Shown: in pieces, positions 35,392-43,559 of the stretch
Numbering within the stretch: the first letter of the stretch is position 1
Layout: each line of letters begins with the position of its first letter
Assembly (NCBI RefSeq): GCF_035712165.1
Contig: NZ_DASTBH010000570.1
Span: forward strand, 1-61,229
DNA from: DASYTH01 sp035712165
Lineage (GTDB): Bacteria; Actinomycetota; Actinomycetes; Mycobacteriales; Pseudonocardiaceae
Length of the DNA stretch: 61,229 bases
Direction of reading: 5' to 3'
Program-made: the position numbers and the translations under genes
The notes under the pieces: model-generated
What the model was told of the DNA's origin: nothing
The model's database searches: none
Seen by the model: the letters and a program-made list of their open reading frames with translations, nothing else

Positions 35392-35526
35392 ATGAACATT
35401 GCCGCGAAGCTCCGCGCCGCGCGTAACCGCCGGGCGGTGTACCGGGCGATCGACCGGGCCGCGACCCCGGCCCTGCGCAACGAGCTGATCGTGATCGCTC
35501 AGAGCCAGGCCGACCGTCCCCGGTAA
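35392..35526 (+). CDS. 44-residue basic small protein
   Basis: The product starts MNIAAKLRAARNRRAVYRAI and ends VIAQSQADRPR. It is Arg/Ala-rich and predicted helical, with no signal peptide. Evidence that it is real: a near-perfect AAAGGAGGT ribosome-binding site at 7-8 bases spacing, its own promoter repeat upstream, actinobacterial codon bias, and a T-tailed terminator downstream. I know of no characterised homologue. Its promoter resembles that of the preceding AAA ATPase gene, so a functional link is possible but unproven. Confidence 0.7.
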   Translation: MNIAAKLRAARNRRAVYRAIDRAATPALRNELIVIAQSQADRPR

Positions 35527-35602
35527 CGCCTACCGAGTGTGACGTGGCGCACATCGTCTCGTTGTGTAACGCGAAACCCGGGCGTCACGATGTTCCGGTT
35601 GA

Positions 35603-35654
35603 CCCCGTAGTGCTGGCGGACCCCCGACCTGGCAGCAGTACGGGGTTTCTCTTT
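35603..35654 (+). terminator. Terminator after the 44-residue protein gene
   Basis: CCCCGTAGTGCTG (35603-35615) pairs with CAGCAGTACGGGG (35633-35645) with one mismatch and is followed by TTTCTCTTT. This is the most canonical intrinsic terminator in the window. Confidence 0.85.
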
Positions 35655-35709
35655 GTCCGCCCCGGTCAAGGGCTTGTGTGCGAGGTGATCGACCGACCAA
35701 GGTCGGTCC

Positions 35710-38700
35710 ATGCCGCACGCCGTGTCCGCCGAGAGCACCGAGCTGTTCGTCGGTGACGACTCCGCCCTCCTGCAGATCGTTCGGGTGACCACCGCCGCGC
35801 ATCGCGAGCCCGGCCGGGTCCACGTCGAGGGACCAGGCCTGTCCACGCCCGCCGCCGTGCACCTCTCCGAGTACGGCCCGTTCGGTCTCGACGTGCCGGT
35901 GGACACGCACGGCGCCGCGCCCGGCAGCCGGCTGCCGGCGCGGGTCGTGCTCGACGCCGGCGGGGCACGGCTGGAGACCGAGTTCGAGCTCGTGGTCGCC
36001 GAACCCGGCTGGACCATGCACATGGTCAACCACTTCCACTACGACCCGGTGTGGTGGAACACCCAGGCCGCCTACACCGTCGCCTGGGACCGGCTGGACT
36101 TCCCCGGCTCGCCGCGCGGCGCCCGCCAGCAGGCCGGGTTCGACCTGGTCCGGGCGCACCTGGCGATCGCGCTGGCCGAGCCCGAGTACCGGTTCGTCCT
36201 GGCCGAGGTGGACTACCTCAAGCCGTACTGGGACGCCCACCCCGAGGACCGCGCGGTGCTGCGCCGGCTGCTCGCCGAGGGCCGGGTGGAGATCATGGGC
36301 GGCGCCTACAACGAGCCCAACACCAACCTCACCGACCCCGAGACCACCGTGCGCAACTTCGTGCACGGCATGGGCTTCCAGCGGCACGTGCTCGGCGCCG
36401 ACCCGCACACCGCCTGGCAGCTCGACGCGTTCGGGCACGACCCGGCGTTCCCCGGGTTCGCCGCGGACGCCGGGCTGACCTCCAGCTCCTGGGCGCGCGG
36501 CCCGTTCCATCAGTGGGGGCCGATGGAACGCACCGCCGCCGGCAAGGGCGACCCGCGGCGCATGCAGTTCCCCAGCGAGTTCGAATGGGTCTCGCCGTCC
36601 GGCCGAGGCCTGCTCACCGCGTACATGGTCGACCACTACGGCTCGGGCTGGGTGCTCGACTCGGCGCCCACCGTCGACGCCGCCGAGGAGGCCGCGTACC
36701 GGCTGTTCCTCGGGCTCAAGCCGGTGGCCAGCACCCGCAACGTGCTGCTCCCGGTCGGCGGCGACTACACCCCGCCGAACAAGTGGGTCACCGAGGTGCA
36801 CCGAAGCTGGAACTCCCGCTACCGCTGGCCGCGGTTCGTCTGCGCGCTGCCCCGGGACTTCTTCGCCGCGGTGCGGGCCGAGCTGGCCGAGCGCGGCGCG
36901 GCGCCGATGCCGCAGACCCGGGACATGAACCCGATCTACACCGGCAAGGACGTCTCCTACATCGACACCAAACAGGCCCAGCGCGCGGCCGAGACCGCGC
37001 TGCTCGCCGCCGAGCCGTTCGCGGTGTTCGCCAGCCTGCTCGGCGGCGCGCGCTACCCGGACGCGGCGCTGGCCAAGGCCTGGGTGCAGCTGGCCTACGG
37101 CGCGCACCACGACGGGATCACCGGCTCCGAGTCCGACCAGGTCTACCTCGACCTGCTCACCGGCTGGCGGGACGCGCACGACCTGGCCACCGGGGTGCGC
37201 GACGCCGCGCTGGGAGTGCTCTCCGGCCTGGTGGACACCACCGGGACGGGCACCCCGGTGGTGGTCTGGAACCCGCTGACCCACGAACGCACCGACGTGG
37301 TGACCGTGCGGCTGGCCGAGCCGCTGGGCACCGGGGTGGCGGTGCGGGACGAGGCGGGAACGGAGCTGCCGGCGCTGGTCGAGCACGGCGGGCACTCGAT
37401 CACCTTCCTCGCCTACGACCTGCCCCCGCTGGGCTGGCGCACGTTCTGGCTGAGCGCCGCCGACCGGGACGACCAGGGCTGGACACCGGCCGGCGGGGTC
37501 AGCGCGGCCAACGACACCTACCTGGTCGACGTCGAGCCGACCCGGGGCGGCGGGGTGACCAGCCTGGTCGAACGGGCCACCGGCCGGGAGCTGATCACCG
37601 ACGGGCGGCTGGGCAACGAGCTCGCGGTATACGACGAGTACGCCCAGCACCCGGTGTTCGGCGCGGGACCGTGGCACCTGCTGCCCCGGGGCACGGTCAC
37701 CACCTCGGCCCGCACCGCCGCCCGGGTGACGAAGCTGACCAGCCCGGCCGGCGAGCGGCTGGTGGTGACCGGCCACGTGGGACCGGTCGGGTACACCCAG
37801 ACGATCACGCTGTGGCACGGGGTCGGCCGGGTCGACTGCCTGACCACGGTGGACGAGTTCACCGGCTCGGACCAGCTGCTGCGGGTGCGCTGGCCGGCCC
37901 AGGTGCCCGGGGCGCTGCCGGTCAGCGAGGTGGGAAACGCGGTGGTGGGCCGTGGGTTCGGCCTGATCGACGTGAACTCGGCGCACCACCCGTGGACCCT
38001 GGACAACCCGGCGCACACCTGGTTCGGGCTCTCCGCCACGGCCGCGTTGCGGCTGGCCGGCGGCACGCTGCGGCCGATCGGCGTCGCCGAGATCATCGTG
38101 CCGAGCCGGGAGCGGGCCGCACCGCTGGCCCGGGAGCTGGCGGTGGCGCTGGCGCGGTCCGGGGTGACCGCCACGGTGAGCACGGCGGACGGGGCGCGCT
38201 ACGGCGACCTCGGCGTCGACTCGAACCTGCCGGACGTGCGGATCTCGATCTGCGGCCCGGGCGAGAACCCGTTCACCGCCGAGGTGCTGGACCGGGTCGG
38301 CGTCCAGGACGACGGGCGGCCACGGTGGGTGCCGCCGGACAAGCCACTGGCCGAGGTCTGGCAGCCCAGCGCCGACCTGCGGGACAGCCGGGCGCTCGGC
38401 GTGCTGGTGGTGCCCACCGGCTCGGTCGCGGCGGTGGTGGCCGACCTGGCGGACCACGTGATCGAGGTAGGCGACGGCGACCCCGGCCAGGACGCCTACG
38501 CCGGCCGGACCGTCGCGCTGCTCAACCGGGGGCTGCCCGGGTTCGCCGTGGACTCCGGCGGCACGCTGCACGCCTCGCTGCTGCGCTCGTGCACCGGCTG
38601 GCCGTCCGGGGTGTGGATCGACCCGCCCCGGCGCACCGTCCCGGACGGCTCGAACTTCCAGCTGCAGCACTGGACGCACGAGTTCGGCTACGCGGTCGTC

Positions 38701-39855
38701 AGCGGCTCCGGGGACTGGCGGGCGGCCGGTATCGACGCGGCGAGCGCGGAGTACAGCCGGCCGCCGCTGCCGGTCGTGGCCACAGCCGGGCCCGGCGAGC
38801 TGCCGGCGTCCGGGTCGCTGCTGACGGTGCGGCCGGCCGACCGGGTCCGGCTGGCGGCGCTGAAGGCGGCCGGCAACCCGCTGACGCACGGCAGCGCGGC
38901 GCCGGCCGATCCGCGGCTCGGGGTGGCGCTGCGGCTGGTGGCGCACACCGGCGAGCCGGTGACCGCCCGGGTCGACTCGCCCCTGCTGGACCTGGTCGAC
39001 GTGCGACGCTCCGATCTGCTCGAGCGGCCCGGGGAGGCGCTGGACTCCCTCGCGGTGCCGGTGCCGGGCTGCGACGCGGTGACCGTGCTGGCCACCCCGG
39101 CCGGCCTGCCCACCGTCCCGGCCGGTCCGGAGCTGGGGCCCGAGGCGGAGCTCGCGCAACCGCTGTACGCCAAGTACTGGCTGCACAACCGGGGGCCGGC
39201 GCCGCTCGGGGGCCTTCCGGTGGCGGTGCACCTGGAGACCTCGGGCGAGCGGGTCCGGCTCACCGTCGCGTCCGACCGCACCGACGGCGACGTGCACGGG
39301 TTCGTCCGGCTGACCGCACCGGACGGGTGGCGGGTCGAGCCGGCCGAGGTGCCGTTCGGCCTGCCGGCCGAGGGTCACCTGGACACCGAGCTGACCGTGA
39401 CGGCGCCGCAGGACGCGGAACCCGGGGCGTATCCGGTGCGGGCCCGGCTGGAGCTCGCCGGGCCGGACCTGCCGCCCAGCTGGCGTCAGGTGGTGGAGGA
39501 CGTCGCGGTGCTGACCGTCCCCGGGGACCGCCCGCCGCTGCTGGAGCTGGCCGCCGATCCCGAACCGGTCCGGCTGGCTCCCGGGGCGCGCGGCCGGATC
39601 GCGGTCCGGGTCCGGTCCGGTGCGCACGCCGCGCTGGCCGTGGAGGCGGCGCTGATCAGCCCGTGGGGGACCTGGGAGCTGGCCGGCCCCCGGGCCGTGG
39701 GTGCGGAGGTGCCCGCGCTCGGCGAGGCGGAGCTGGCCTTCGACGTCACCCCGCCGCCGTGGACCCCGGCCGGCCGGTGGTGGGCGTTGATCAGGGTTGC
39801 CGGCGCCGGCACGGTGCTGTACTCGCCGGCGGTCCCGCTGGAGGTGGCGCCGTGA
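35710..39855 (+). CDS. Alpha-mannosidase, GH38 family, with C-terminal NEW3-like domain
   Basis: A 1381-residue cytosolic glycosidase (no signal peptide). After about 90 residues of beta-rich lead-in, the GH38 catalytic domain starts with the zinc motif NHFHYDPVWWN. The nucleophile region is AWQLDAFGHDPAFPGFAADAG, and a further zinc His is in YGAHHDGITGSESD. The middle and C-terminal beta domains are typical of GH38. Near residues 1180-1260 a NEW3-type Ig-like segment (GWRVEPAEVPFGLPAEGH...) is appended, making the protein longer than usual. It removes alpha-mannosyl residues; the natural substrate is unknown. It heads an operon with a parvulin-like protein and a ROK kinase. Confidence 0.9.
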   Translation: MPHAVSAESTELFVGDDSALLQIVRVTTAAHREPGRVHVEGPGLSTPAAVHLSEYGPFGLDVPVDTHGAAPGSRLPARVVLDAGGARLETEFELVVAEPGWTMHMVNHFHYDPVWWNTQAAYTVAWDRLDFPGSPRGARQQAGFDLVRAHLAIALAEPEYRFVLAEVDYLKPYWDAHPEDRAVLRRLLAEGRVEIMGGAYNEPNTNLTDPETTVRNFVHGMGFQRHVLGADPHTAWQLDAFGHDPAFPGFAADAGLTSSSWARGPFHQWGPMERTAAGKGDPRRMQFPSEFEWVSPSGRGLLTAYMVDHYGSGWVLDSAPTVDAAEEAAYRLFLGLKPVASTRNVLLPVGGDYTPPNKWVTEVHRSWNSRYRWPRFVCALPRDFFAAVRAELAERGAAPMPQTRDMNPIYTGKDVSYIDTKQAQRAAETALLAAEPFAVFASLLGGARYPDAALAKAWVQLAYGAHHDGITGSESDQVYLDLLTGWRDAHDLATGVRDAALGVLSGLVDTTGTGTPVVVWNPLTHERTDVVTVRLAEPLGTGVAVRDEAGTELPALVEHGGHSITFLAYDLPPLGWRTFWLSAADRDDQGWTPAGGVSAANDTYLVDVEPTRGGGVTSLVERATGRELITDGRLGNELAVYDEYAQHPVFGAGPWHLLPRGTVTTSARTAARVTKLTSPAGERLVVTGHVGPVGYTQTITLWHGVGRVDCLTTVDEFTGSDQLLRVRWPAQVPGALPVSEVGNAVVGRGFGLIDVNSAHHPWTLDNPAHTWFGLSATAALRLAGGTLRPIGVAEIIVPSRERAAPLARELAVALARSGVTATVSTADGARYGDLGVDSNLPDVRISICGPGENPFTAEVLDRVGVQDDGRPRWVPPDKPLAEVWQPSADLRDSRALGVLVVPTGSVAAVVADLADHVIEVGDGDPGQDAYAGRTVALLNRGLPGFAVDSGGTLHASLLRSCTGWPSGVWIDPPRRTVPDGSNFQLQHWTHEFGYAVVSGSGDWRAAGIDAASAEYSRPPLPVVATAGPGELPASGSLLTVRPADRVRLAALKAAGNPLTHGSAAPADPRLGVALRLVAHTGEPVTARVDSPLLDLVDVRRSDLLERPGEALDSLAVPVPGCDAVTVLATPAGLPTVPAGPELGPEAELAQPLYAKYWLHNRGPAPLGGLPVAVHLETSGERVRLTVASDRTDGDVHGFVRLTAPDGWRVEPAEVPFGLPAEGHLDTELTVTAPQDAEPGAYPVRARLELAGPDLPPSWRQVVEDVAVLTVPGDRPPLLELAADPEPVRLAPGARGRIAVRVRSGAHAALAVEAALISPWGTWELAGPRAVGAEVPALGEAELAFDVTPPPWTPAGRWWALIRVAGAGTVLYSPAVPLEVAP

Positions 39856-40679
39856 GTGGGCGACTCGCCGGGCCGGAAGTGGGGACTCGCGGGGCTGGAG
39901 CGGGGGACTCGCCGGTGGCGTGGGTGGACGGGGAGCCGGTGGACGTGGGCACGGTGGACGAGCGGGAGCGGGAGCTGCGGGCCGGGCCGGGCCGGGCGGC
40001 CCTACCGAGGGTGGACACCAGCGAGGGACGGCAGTTGCGGCGCTGGCTGGTGCAGCTGATCGCGGCCGAGCGGCTGGTGCGGCGGGAGGCGGCCCGGCTC
40101 GGGGTCACCGCCCAGACCGCGCCTGAGTTGGCGGCCCTCGCGGCGGACTCGGCGGCCCTGCTCGAGCTGGGCAGCGTGCCGGCCGCCCTGTTGGCTCGCG
40201 ACCCGCTGGCCCGGGCGGTGTTCGTGGCCGTGACCGCCGGGGTGCGGGTCGAGGAGGCCGAGGTGGCCCGGTATCACGCGGACAACCCGGAGCGGTTCGG
40301 CCGGCCGGAGTGCCGGCTGGTCCGGCACGCGGTGCTGACCGGACCGGACCTCGAACCCGCACTGGCCGCCCGGCCGGTGCGGACGCTGCGCCGCGGCGAG
40401 CTGACCGGGCCGGTCGAGGACGCGGTGTTCGGCGCGGCGCCGGGCGCGGTGGTCGGCCCGGTGCGGGACCCGCTGGGCTGGCACGTGCTCCGCCTCGAAG
40501 CCGTGCGCCCGGCGACCGCCCGGCCGCTGGCCGACGCCGAGGCCGAACTGCTGGCCGCCCGGCGCCGCCGCAGCTTCACCGCCTGGCTGGACGGCCGCAC
40601 CGCCGAGCAGGTCGTGCTGGCCGAGGGGTACGAGCACCCCGGGGACCCGGCCCAGCCTGACAACACCCACCGGCATTAG
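39852..40679 (+). CDS. Parvulin-like (PpiC/SurA-type) protein coupled to the mannosidase
   Basis: 275 residues from the GTG at 39852, which overlaps the mannosidase stop (GTGA). The N-terminal part (VAWVDGEPVDVGTVDERE...GRQLRRWLVQLIAAERLV) resembles the SurA N domain. The C-terminal part (LRRGELTGPVEDAVFGAAPGAVVGPVRDPLGWHVLRLEAV) is a clear parvulin PPIase fold. It lacks a signal peptide and membrane anchor, unusual for a SurA-type foldase. It may be a dedicated chaperone of the large mannosidase; this is an inference from coupling. The open frame extends far upstream but that part is only a shadow of the mannosidase gene. Confidence 0.78.
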   Translation: MSGRLAGPEVGTRGAGAGDSPVAWVDGEPVDVGTVDERERELRAGPGRAALPRVDTSEGRQLRRWLVQLIAAERLVRREAARLGVTAQTAPELAALAADSAALLELGSVPAALLARDPLARAVFVAVTAGVRVEEAEVARYHADNPERFGRPECRLVRHAVLTGPDLEPALAARPVRTLRRGELTGPVEDAVFGAAPGAVVGPVRDPLGWHVLRLEAVRPATARPLADAEAELLAARRRRSFTAWLDGRTAEQVVLAEGYEHPGDPAQPDNTHRH

Positions 40680-40714
40680 GTTGCTGGTGTCGAGAGTTGC
40701 GGAGAGGCGGACGA

Positions 40715-41638
40715 GTGGCACGGACCGTGCTGGCCGTCGACGTGGGCGGCACCAAGATCGCGGCCGGGGTGGTGGACGACTCCGGGCAGGTGCTGGCCGC
40801 CGTCAGCCGGCCGACCCCGACCGACCATCCGGAGAGCACCTTCGGCGCGGTCCGGGCGGCCATCGACGAGGCGCTGGCCGCCGCACCGGCGCCGGTGGAG
40901 GCGGTCGGGATCGCCTCGGCCGGACCGGTGGACGTGACGGCCGGCTCGGTCGGGCCGATCAACATCCCGAGCTGGCAGGGTTTCCCGCTGCGCGACCGGG
41001 TGCGGGCCGTGCTGCCGGACCTTCCGGTCACGCTGGCCGGCGACGGCCTGTGCATGGCGGTGGGCGAGCACTGGATGGGCACCGGCCGGGGTAGCGCCTC
41101 GATGCTCGGCATGGTCGTCTCGACCGGCGTGGGGGGCGGGCTGGTGCTGGACGGCCGGCCCTACGGCGGCCGGACCGGAAACGCCGGGCACATCGGGCAC
41201 ATCGTGGTGGAGACCACGGACGGCTGGCCGTGCACCTGCGGCGGCCACGGGTGCGTGGAGACCGTCGCGAGCGGACCGAACCTGGTGCGCTGGGCCCGGC
41301 GGCAGGGCTGGCAGGCCCCGGACCACGCCGACGCGGCCCATCTGGCGGCGGCCGCCCGGGCCGGCGACGAGATTCCGCTGGCGGCGTTCGCGCGCGGCGG
41401 CCGGGCCGTCGGGCTCGCGGTGATCGCCACCGCGGTGGTCTGCGACCTCGACCTCGTGGTGGTCGGCGGAGGTGTCGCGCAGGCCGGTGACCTGCTGTTC
41501 GACCCGCTGCGGGCGGCCCTGGCCGGGCACACCGGGTTGTCCTTCGTGCACTCGTTACGGGTCGAGCCTGCGGGTCTGCGGCAGCGGGCCGGGCTGGTCG
41601 GGGCGGCGGCTCTGGCGCTCGAATCGATCACCGGATAG
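40715..41638 (+). CDS. ROK-family sugar kinase
   Basis: 307 residues from the GTG at 40715 (AGAGGCGG-type ribosome-binding site). It has the ATP phosphate motif LAVDVGGTKIAAGV, the substrate loop SAGPVDVTAGSVGPINIPSW, the second phosphate motif VSTGVGGGLVLDG, and the ROK zinc-binding motif GHIVVE...CTCGGHGCVETV. Glucokinase or N-acetylmannosamine/mannose kinase activity is likely. As the third gene after an alpha-mannosidase it may phosphorylate the released mannose (inference). The catalytic Asp is expected in LAGDGLC, where it is seen. Confidence 0.88.
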   Translation: MARTVLAVDVGGTKIAAGVVDDSGQVLAAVSRPTPTDHPESTFGAVRAAIDEALAAAPAPVEAVGIASAGPVDVTAGSVGPINIPSWQGFPLRDRVRAVLPDLPVTLAGDGLCMAVGEHWMGTGRGSASMLGMVVSTGVGGGLVLDGRPYGGRTGNAGHIGHIVVETTDGWPCTCGGHGCVETVASGPNLVRWARRQGWQAPDHADAAHLAAAARAGDEIPLAAFARGGRAVGLAVIATAVVCDLDLVVVGGGVAQAGDLLFDPLRAALAGHTGLSFVHSLRVEPAGLRQRAGLVGAAALALESITG

Positions 41639-41650
41639 TCTTTGCCTCAG

Positions 41651-41666
41651 TCAACGAAATAGTTGA
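41651..41666. promoter_or_regulatory. Inverted repeat ahead of the MarR-GNAT gene
   Basis: TCAAC-GAAATA-GTTGA (41651-41666) is a perfect 5-bp inverted repeat nine bases upstream of the start, in an otherwise GC-rich context. Its size fits a MarR-type operator for autoregulation. Confidence 0.6.
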
Positions 41667-41674
41667 GGTGGGCA

Positions 41675-42607
41675 ATGAACTCCACGGTCCCGACCGAGCG
41701 CGTGGCGGCGGTCCGCGCGTTCAACCGGATGTACACCAGGGTCATCGGCGTGCTGGACGAGGGCCTGCTGGACTCCCCGTACTCGCTCACCGAGGTCCGG
41801 CTGCTGTTCGAGCTGTCCGATCGCGGCCAGGTCGAGGTGGCGGTGCTGCGCCGGGTGCTCGGCCTGGACGCCGGGTACCTCAGCCGGCTGCTGACCAAGT
41901 TCGAGACGGCCGGGCTGGTCGTCCGGGAGCGGTCGGTCACCGACGCCCGGGCCCAGCTGGTCACGCTCACCGAGGCGGGCGCGGAGGTCTTTCACGCACT
42001 CGACCGCCGGTCCTCCGAGCAGGTGCGGACGCTGCTGGCCGGGGTGACCGACGAACACCAGCGCCGGCTGGTGCGGGCCATGGACCTGATCCGGGACACG
42101 CTCGGCCCGGATCCCCGGCCGGACACGGTGGTGCTGCGCCCGCCGCGCGCCGGCGACTACGGCTGGGTGGTGCACCGGCACGGCGTTCTCTACGGCCAGG
42201 AGTACGGCTGGGACAGCACGTTCGAGGGCCTGACCGCCCAGGTGGTCGCCGACTACGTGGCCGGCCACGACCCCCGGACCGAGGCCGGCTGGATCGCCGA
42301 GCTGCACGGCGAGCCGGTGGGTTGCATCTTCTGTGTGCGTCAGGACGAGCACACCGCGAAGCTCCGGCTGCTGCTGGTGGAACCGGCCGCGCGCGGCCAC
42401 GGCATCGGCGCCCGGCTGGTCGCCGAGTGCATCGCCTTCGCCCGCGGCGCCGGCTACCGCGCGATGGAACTGTTCACCGTTGATGTGCTGGTCTCCGCCC
42501 GGCGGATCTACCAGCACGCCGGCTTCCGCCTCGTCGCCGAGAAGAAGCAGCACCTCTGGGGCGCCGACGTCACCGGCCAGACCTGGCGGTTAGAGTTCGG
42601 CCCCTGA
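41675..42607 (+). CDS. MarR-type regulator fused to a GNAT acetyltransferase
   Basis: 310 residues from the ATG at 41675. Residues about 10-145 form a MarR winged helix (SLTEVRLLFELSDRGQVEVAVLRRVLGLDAGYLSRLLTKFETAGLV is its region). Residues 150-310 form a GNAT domain with acetyl-CoA motif LLLVEPAARGHGIGARLVAEC and the YQHAGFRLVAEKKQH end. Such fusions are common in actinobacteria; ligand and acetylated substrate are unknown. A TCAAC/GTTGA palindrome just upstream may be its own operator. It starts 36 bp after the ROK kinase but probably has its own promoter. Confidence 0.88.
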   Translation: MNSTVPTERVAAVRAFNRMYTRVIGVLDEGLLDSPYSLTEVRLLFELSDRGQVEVAVLRRVLGLDAGYLSRLLTKFETAGLVVRERSVTDARAQLVTLTEAGAEVFHALDRRSSEQVRTLLAGVTDEHQRRLVRAMDLIRDTLGPDPRPDTVVLRPPRAGDYGWVVHRHGVLYGQEYGWDSTFEGLTAQVVADYVAGHDPRTEAGWIAELHGEPVGCIFCVRQDEHTAKLRLLLVEPAARGHGIGARLVAECIAFARGAGYRAMELFTVDVLVSARRIYQHAGFRLVAEKKQHLWGADVTGQTWRLEFGP

Positions 42608-42654
42608 TGGACCGAACACCTCCGGCTGGTCAGCACCGGTTCCGAGACCCTACG

Positions 42655-42797
42655 TCGCCGCCCGGCTACGCGAGCGCGGCCGGATCTCGGGCACCCTGAG
42701 TCTGGTGGAGCGGCTGCCGGCCTGGGTGAAGTCCGCGAAACATCGCGACGAGGTCCTGCGGACGATCGGCCGGCTGCGCGCATCGCTGCGGGCCTGA
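42655..42797 (+). pseudogene. 3' remnant of a zinc-ribbon protein gene
   Basis: In frame with the stop at 42795-42797, this stretch encodes YVAARLRERGRISGTLSLVE and then RLPAWVKSAKHRDEVLRTIG and RLRASLRA. It matches the last 48 or so residues of the zinc-ribbon protein at 7051-7518 (KSAKHRDEVLRTIGRLRASLR is identical over 21 positions). The zinc ribbon and any start codon are missing, and similarity stops sharply upstream. The DNA differs at many synonymous sites, so this is an old paralogue fragment, not a recent copy. Confidence 0.75.
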
Positions 42798-42798
42798 C

Positions 42799-43377
42799 CT
42801 ATTCCCGGGGCAAGCGCCCCATCAAGTAAAACTCGTCATTAGGCACCAGGGCCATCAGGTGGGCCATCCGGTTGGACAGCGCGAACAGGGACGTGACCGC
42901 GCCGACGTCCCAGATCTCCTCGTCGGTCAGGCCGGCGTCCCGGGCCGCCTCGATGTCCTCGGCGGTGAACGCGCCCGGATCGACGGCGAGGGTCAGAGCG
43001 AGGTCGACGATGGCGCGCTGCCGAGCGCTCAGCTCGACCGACCACGGGTTGGTGGCCACCCGGTCGGCCAGGTGCGGGTCGCGGGCCCGGACCCGCAGGA
43101 TCGCCCCGTGCGCCACCACGCAGTACGTGCAGTGGTTGGCGCCGGACGTGGCGACCACGACCAGCTCCCGCTCGGCCTTGGTCAGTCCGGTCTCCCGCTC
43201 CATCACCGCGTCGTGGTAGTCGCAGAACGCGCGCAACTCGGCGGGACGATGCCCGAGAGCGAGAAACACGTTGGGCACGAACCCGGATTTCTCGGCGATC
43301 ACGCCGATCCGGTCCCGTAGATCATCAGGTAGTTCGTCCAGCGTCACCGCACCGAACCTGCTCACGTCCTGGCCCAT
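42799..43377 (-). CDS. AhpD/carboxymuconolactone-decarboxylase-like peroxidase
   Basis: A 192-residue all-helical protein with the CxxC redox pair in GANHCTYCVVAHG, preceded by Glu and followed by His as in AhpD-type alkylhydroperoxidases. The sequence (GFVPNVFLALGHRPAELRAF near residue 35 and LTDEEIWDVGAVTSLFALSNR towards the end) fits the peroxidase-related subfamily. It probably reduces organic peroxides in the cytoplasm, with electrons from an unknown donor. Single gene; no ahpC is nearby. The family name covers also true decarboxylases, but the CxxC argues for peroxidase function. Confidence 0.87.
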   Translation of the reverse strand: MGQDVSRFGAVTLDELPDDLRDRIGVIAEKSGFVPNVFLALGHRPAELRAFCDYHDAVMERETGLTKAERELVVVATSGANHCTYCVVAHGAILRVRARDPHLADRVATNPWSVELSARQRAIVDLALTLAVDPGAFTAEDIEAARDAGLTDEEIWDVGAVTSLFALSNRMAHLMALVPNDEFYLMGRLPRE

Positions 43378-43404
43378 GGTCAGGACCCTAGAACAGGCGG
43401 GGGG

Positions 43405-43485
43405 TCAGCCACGGCCCGTGGGGGCTACAGCCACCATCAGCACGGCCCCCAGAGCTAAGACGAGCATCGCCACTCCGGCGATCAT
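43405..43485 (-). CDS. 26-residue predicted membrane peptide
   Basis: The peptide starts MIAGVAMLVLALGAVLMVAV and ends APTGRG: one hydrophobic helix followed by a short polar tail. The ATG at 43485 has a near-perfect GAAGGAGGTG ribosome-binding site seven bases upstream, which is the main evidence that it is translated. It is too short for automatic gene callers. Likely a single-pass membrane microprotein; role unknown. It lies between the AhpD-like gene and a cluster of DnaA-box-like sequences. Confidence 0.6.
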   Translation of the reverse strand: MIAGVAMLVLALGAVLMVAVAPTGRG

Positions 43486-43559
43486 GGCACACCTCCTTCG
43501 TCCATAGTGACCGACTTCACCAATGGGACGTATGTAGGAGGGTGCGCGTTGCTTCCCCT

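Noticed and set aside
35530..39627. A 1365-codon open frame on the minus strand across the alpha-mannosidase gene
   Set aside because: It is exactly antisense to a well-supported GH38 enzyme, its translation is low-complexity (His/Gly/Arg/Pro-rich), and no family motif is present. In such GC-rich DNA, long antisense frames are expected.
36051..39851. A very long plus-strand frame leading into the parvulin-like gene
   Set aside because: The part before 39852 is an out-of-frame reading of the mannosidase gene. Only the last 275 codons resemble a protein family, and a coupled GTG start exists.
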